Assembly (NCBI GenBank): GCA_030671095.1 | Contig: DAOVAK010000082.1 | Location: 1 to 8,746 of the forward strand | Direction: 5' to 3' | DNA: 8,746 bases | Source of the DNA: Deltaproteobacteria bacterium | Lineage (GTDB): Bacteria > Desulfobacterota > DSM-4660 > Desulfatiglandales > HGW-15 | Shown here: piece by piece, positions 5,946 to 8,746 of the stretch | Position numbering within the stretch: position 1 is the first letter of the stretch | Layout of the letters: each line of letters opens with the position of its first letter | Translations under genes and position numbers: made by a program | The notes under the pieces: model-generated | What the model was told of the DNA's origin: nothing | Seen by the model: the letters and a program-made list of their open reading frames with translations, nothing else | Databases searched by the model: none

Positions 5946-6884
5946 ATGAATAACGAGCCCAAAAAAGACATCTTACTCGTAGCGCTTGGCGGCAATGCCC
6001 TGATCCGCAAAGGTCAAGAGGGCACCGTGGAAGAACAGTTTCAGAATCTCAAAATTCCTATACAGGAGATTGCGCGACTCTCCAGAGATTATAGTATCCT
6101 TATTAGCCATGGAAACGCGCCTCAAGTTGGCAGCCTGCTCCTACAGCAAGAGTGTTCCAAAGATATTCCCCATTTGCCCCTTGAGATCTTGGTGGCCCAA
6201 ACCCAAGGCCAAATTGGGTACATGATTGAATCCACCCTAGATAGCGAGCTCATGGAACTGGGGATACACACCGGACAGCGACTGGTCAGTCTCATCAGTT
6301 ACGTGGTTGTGGATGAAAATGATCCTGCCTTCCAAGATCCGTCCAAGCCCATCGGCCCCAGTTTTCCGGCAGAAAGAGCCACAACCCTCCCTTACCCGAC
6401 CCGGAAGACGGCAAAAGGATACCGCCGCGTTGTGGCTTCACCCAGACCCATCACCATTGTGGAGAAACGTGAGATTCAAAAGCTCATCGAGGAGGGTTTT
6501 ATCGTCATCTGTTGCGGCGGGGGAGGCATCCCGGTCATACGGGAGGGACGTGCTTTTCAGGGGGTGGATGCCGTCATCGATAAAGACCTGGCGAGTGCCA
6601 AGCTTGCTGAGGAGGTGAGGGTGGACATCTTTCTCATCGCAACGGATGTGGAAGGCGCCGCCTTGCATTTTAGGCAACCGGAACAGGTGTTCCTTCGTAC
6701 TTTAACGCTTAAGCAAGCGAATCGCTACCTGAAACAAGGGCACTTCCCTCCTGGCTCTATGGGACCCAAAGTGGAAGCAGCTGTACAGTTTATAAAGAGT
6801 GGCGGAAAAAGGGCGGTCATTGCCTCAATCCAAAGTATAGAAGCAGCGGTGGCAGGAAAGGCTGGAACGGAAGTGACTCGCTGA
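5946..6884 (+). CDS. arcC: Carbamate kinase
   Basis: The 312-residue product is a full-length carbamate kinase (amino acid kinase fold), which interconverts carbamoyl phosphate plus ADP with carbamate plus ATP in the cytosol. Family motifs run in order: A-L-G-G-N-A-L (13-19), S-H-G-N-A-P-Q-V-G (54-62), Q-T-Q-G-Q-I-G-Y (85-92), S-K-P-I-G (133-137), R-R-V-V-A-S-P-R-P (160-168), C-G-G-G-G-I-P-V (190-197), G-V-D-A-V-I-D-K-D-L-A-S-A-K-L-A (206-221) and P-G-S-M-G-P-K-V-E-A (269-278). Two positions differ from the usual form: Ala58 replaces Gly in the HGNGPQ loop and Ala164 replaces Pro in VPSP. The ATG is preceded by GGAAG with a seven-base spacer. It lies 30 bases after the COG2403 gene. An ornithine-cyclodeaminase-like gene converges on it, which points to arginine, citrulline or carbamoyl-phosphate catabolism with ATP gain. 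No arginine deiminase or ornithine carbamoyltransferase is in the window. Confidence 0.96.
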   Translation: MNNEPKKDILLVALGGNALIRKGQEGTVEEQFQNLKIPIQEIARLSRDYSILISHGNAPQVGSLLLQQECSKDIPHLPLEILVAQTQGQIGYMIESTLDSELMELGIHTGQRLVSLISYVVVDENDPAFQDPSKPIGPSFPAERATTLPYPTRKTAKGYRRVVASPRPITIVEKREIQKLIEEGFIVICCGGGGIPVIREGRAFQGVDAVIDKDLASAKLAEEVRVDIFLIATDVEGAALHFRQPEQVFLRTLTLKQANRYLKQGHFPPGSMGPKVEAAVQFIKSGGKRAVIASIQSIEAAVAGKAGTEVTR

Positions 6885-6962
6885 GCATAAGACAAACAGC
6901 CATCTATCAAAACAGCGGCTTTAAGTCGGAAAAATACCTTCGCCTAAAACCAATCCCGCGAG

Positions 6963-7090
6963 AATGCCAAATGACCAAGCCCAAATGCCAAATGAATAAT
7001 AAATGGCAAATTGGAGCTTTTTGGATATTGGGCATTGGGATTTGATTTGGACTTGGGTTTTTGACATTGGGATTTATTACATCTCAAATC
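6963..7090. repeat. Imperfect inverted CCAAATG/CATTGGG repeat between convergent genes
   Basis: Left arm units CCAAATG, GCCCAAATGCC and GCCAAATGAA (to about 6995) face right arm units TTGGGCATTGGG, TTTGATTTGG and GACATTGGG (about 7028-7073), giving a long imperfect inverted repeat. It fills most of the 271-base gap between the convergent carbamate kinase and TIGR00300 genes. A shorter hairpin, TGCCA and TGGCA, lies in its centre. It may act as a bidirectional transcript end or simply be a mobile low-complexity repeat. No gene is supported in this gap. Confidence 0.6.
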
Positions 7091-7155
7091 AAATTCCGAG
7101 GTCACTTAAGACGAGAAATGGGGCAGACAGAAACTTTACATTGCTCTAGGAAGCC

Positions 7156-8259
7156 TCACTGGCATCGTTTCCGAAGTCCACGCTCTACAGTGACGACGAA
7201 GTCCTGGACATTGGTCAGGATGGAGTGGGCGGCCAGTGACCCGCGGTTGGCCAGCTTGCTAATCGCAAATTCCGACATGTCTACCGTGTAAAAGTAGACA
7301 GGTCGGACCTGGTTTTTCCCCACTACCTGGTAAGAAGGGACCATATTCCCCGTGGCAATTGCATGGAGTTGTGTGGCCAGAGCAATAACTGTGGTCGCAC
7401 GACGTGCAAGGGCCCGCATTGCGTCTTGAGCCTGGTAGACGTCACCTATCACTTCTGGAAGTGGACCATCATCGCGTATGGATCCTGCCAAAACATAGGG
7501 AACACCTTTTCGGATTATCGCCCGCATAATGCCATCTTTTACGAGTCCTTTGTGGATGGCTTTCTCCATGTTCCCTTGGTCCCTTATCTTATTGATGGCG
7601 TCCAGGTGCCTGTAATGCCCCAGTGCCACGGTCTTTTTTGAATAGATTTCTTGACCCAAAGCCGTACCAAAGATCGCACCCTCCACATCATGGACCGCCA
7701 ATGCATTTCCGGCGAGCAGAGCGTGAGCATAACCACTTTCAATGAGCGCCACAAAGGCATTCCGGGCATCTCGATCAAATACCACGGCCGGCCCCAATAC
7801 CCAGATAATAAAACCCTTCTCCCTTTCATGTTCCAAAAGCTCATAGAGCTCATCATAGTCGATGGAAAAGGAGGTTTCACGCGTGAGGCGTGTACGAAAT
7901 GCAAACCTCTCCGTGAGGTACTCTGGAAGTTCAAAGGCATCCGTGTGAACGTAGATGCCTTCTTCACCATTCTCCCCTCTGCCACAGGCTACTCTATCCC
8001 CAACTTTCAGATGTCGGAATTCTTTGACTTGGAGGGACCCTTCCTTTTCCAGGACCACAACACAATCCATTCTTGTTTCTTTTAGAAGAGTCCACTTACC
8101 CTGTAGGATGTGGAAGTACTCAGGATAGATGGATGTGGCATGATAATTCCCCGGGGCCACTCCCTCTTGCTTCACCTTCTCAAAAACCACCATAGGTGCT
8201 TGCCTAAAAGGGGGCCTGGTGAAATCCGGAGGATTGTAACGAGGAAGCACAAAAGCCAT
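7156..8259 (-). CDS. TIGR00300 LOR/SDH-domain protein, probable archaeal-type ornithine cyclodeaminase
   Basis: The 367-residue protein matches the TIGR00300 (LOR/SDH bifunctional enzyme conserved domain) family. Members include archaeal ornithine cyclodeaminase and the C-terminal domain of cyanobacterial arginine dihydrolase ArgZ/AgrE; the reaction is ornithine to proline plus ammonia with bound NAD. The N-terminal third is a beta-rich domain with G-x-Y-H-A-T-S-I-Y-P (37-46). The C-terminal two thirds show G-P-A-V-V-F-D (156-162), L-L-A-G-N-A-L-A-V-H-D-V-E (181-193), L-A-G-S-I-R-D-D-G-P-L-P-E-V (257-270) and T-V-D-M-S-E-F (325-331), typical of the family's nucleotide-binding domain. There is no arginine dihydrolase domain. 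The ATG at 8259 has GGGAGA six bases upstream. The gene converges on carbamate kinase. Ornithine cyclodeaminase activity is inferred from family and context; the family was earlier linked to lysine/saccharopine metabolism, so another amino acid is possible. Confidence 0.9.
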   Translation of the reverse strand: MAFVLPRYNPPDFTRPPFRQAPMVVFEKVKQEGVAPGNYHATSIYPEYFHILQGKWTLLKETRMDCVVVLEKEGSLQVKEFRHLKVGDRVACGRGENGEEGIYVHTDAFELPEYLTERFAFRTRLTRETSFSIDYDELYELLEHEREKGFIIWVLGPAVVFDRDARNAFVALIESGYAHALLAGNALAVHDVEGAIFGTALGQEIYSKKTVALGHYRHLDAINKIRDQGNMEKAIHKGLVKDGIMRAIIRKGVPYVLAGSIRDDGPLPEVIGDVYQAQDAMRALARRATTVIALATQLHAIATGNMVPSYQVVGKNQVRPVYFYTVDMSEFAISKLANRGSLAAHSILTNVQDFVVTVERGLRKRCQ

Positions 8260-8300
8260 TTTTATTCTCCCATCGTATTAGGGTTTCTGTGATATTGCGC

Positions 8301-8329
8301 TTGTCATGAGTTTAGTGGGATAATATAGT
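8301..8329 (+). promoter_or_regulatory. Sigma70-like promoter for the MOT1-type transporter
   Basis: TTGTCA (8301-8306) and TATAGT (8324-8329) each match the consensus at five of six positions and are separated by exactly 17 bases. Transcription would start near 8336, giving a leader of about 87 bases before the ATG at 8423. This is the best promoter-like sequence found in the intergenic regions. Confidence 0.6.
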
Positions 8330-8337
8330 GTTTGCAA
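8309..8337 (-). promoter_or_regulatory. Weak candidate promoter for the TIGR00300 gene
   Basis: On the minus strand TTGCAA (8337-8332) and TAAACT (8314-8309) are spaced by 17 bases, each matching consensus at four of six positions. It overlaps the plus-strand promoter almost completely, so only one of the two could be occupied at a time if both are real. Confidence 0.25.
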
Positions 8338-8362
8338 GTTCTATTGTCCGGTGGCATGTTCA

Positions 8363-8384
8363 CCCGCCAAGGTGCTTTGGCGGG
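8363..8384 (+). promoter_or_regulatory. Strong hairpin in the transporter leader
   Basis: A perfect eight-base-pair stem, CCCGCCAA and TTGGCGGG, encloses a six-base loop. A small second hairpin follows (AGGT/ACCT, 8386-8398), just before the ribosome binding site GAGGG at 8410-8414. It lies within the predicted 5' leader of a molybdate/sulfate-type transporter gene, so a leader regulatory role is possible. I do not recognise a known riboswitch, and the leader looks short for the molybdenum-cofactor class. No U-run follows the stem. Confidence 0.5.
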
Positions 8385-8422
8385 CAGGTACCCCACCTCT
8401 GAAAAGAAAGAGGGCGAATATT

Positions 8423-8746
8423 ATGAGCCCACCATACAAGTTTAATCGACTGGAATTTGCTGGTTCTTTGGGAGACCTGGGCACGCTTCTTCCTTTAGCC
8501 ATAGGCATGATTATGATTAACGGCCTAAACCCCTTGGGCGTTTTCTTTGCGGTGGGCATCTTTTACATTTTTTCGGGCCTCTATTATGGCATCACAGTTC
8601 CGGTCCAGCCTATGAAGGTGATAGGCGCCTATGCCATTGCTATGGGGTTGAGTGCCTCTCAGGTTGCAGCTTCAGGGGCTTTGATTGGCCTCTTCCTCCT
8701 GATCATTGGAGGGACTGGTGCCGTCACTTTTATCGGCAAATACACA
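8423..8746 (+). CDS. MOT1-type sulfate/molybdate transporter, N-terminal part, cut by window edge
   Basis: The frame from the ATG at 8423 is open to the window end (108 residues), so the gene is partial. The start E-F-A-G-S-L-G-D-L-G-T (11-21) and the segment P-V-Q-P-M-K (60-65) followed by small residues are the hallmark of the MOT1 family (PF16983, related to SulP transporters). Hydrophobic spans lie at about 18-33, 37-56, 64-78 and 82-103, consistent with an inner-membrane transporter. Characterised MOT1 proteins take up molybdate with high affinity; bacterial homologues are annotated as putative sulfate/molybdate transporters, so the substrate is not certain. The ribosome binding site GAGGG lies eight bases before the start. 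It is divergent from the TIGR00300 gene, and a promoter and leader hairpin precede it. Confidence 0.88.
   Translation, partial: MSPPYKFNRLEFAGSLGDLGTLLPLAIGMIMINGLNPLGVFFAVGIFYIFSGLYYGITVPVQPMKVIGAYAIAMGLSASQVAASGALIGLFLLIIGGTGAVTFIGKYT

Overview
The window looks like a chromosomal segment of a strictly anaerobic bacterium, most likely Desulfobacterota (deltaproteobacterial) or a metagenomic relative. This is an inference. It rests on corrinoid methyl-transfer genes beside a COG0523 GTPase and a DUF1847 protein, a COG2403 protein, and degenerate intergenic repeats (GGATAC/CTGGAT tracts, an ATTCCC-N8-GGGAAT hairpin, CCAAATG tracts) of a kind I associate with that group. No mobile element, CRISPR array, rRNA or tRNA was seen.

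Left part, minus strand (4240 down to 1): five genes in one direction. In transcription order they are a uroporphyrinogen-decarboxylase-fold (MtaA/CmuA-like) methyltransferase, a MtaC-type cobalamin-binding protein, a CobW/COG0523 metallochaperone-type GTPase, a DUF1847 cysteine-rich protein, and the start of a TrmO/UPF0066 SAM-dependent methyltransferase cut by the left edge. The set reads as a corrinoid methyl-transfer module with metal-handling accessory proteins. No corrinoid reductive activase and no MtaB/MttB-type substrate methyltransferase is present in the window. Gaps of about 260 bases after the first and third genes hold repeats and one 11-codon ORF with a strong ribosome binding site.

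Middle part, plus strand (4590-6884): a two-gene unit of a COG2403 P-loop protein (usually annotated cyclic 2,3-diphosphoglycerate synthetase) and a carbamate kinase, 30 bases apart. A 349-base divergent intergenic region separates it from the minus-strand cluster.

Right part: a minus-strand TIGR00300 (LOR/SDH domain) protein related to archaeal-type ornithine cyclodeaminase converges on the carbamate kinase gene across a repeat-rich gap. A plus-strand MOT1-type sulfate/molybdate transporter starts at 8423 and runs off the right edge. Its leader has a good sigma70-like promoter and a strong hairpin. Carbamate kinase next to an ornithine-cyclodeaminase-like protein suggests arginine/ornithine/carbamoyl-phosphate catabolism, with the COG2403 protein as the unexplained member.

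The most interesting points are the altered zinc site (H-x-D instead of H-x-C) of the methyltransferase, the composition of its cluster, and the COG2403-carbamate kinase-cyclodeaminase association. None of these is proof of a new system.
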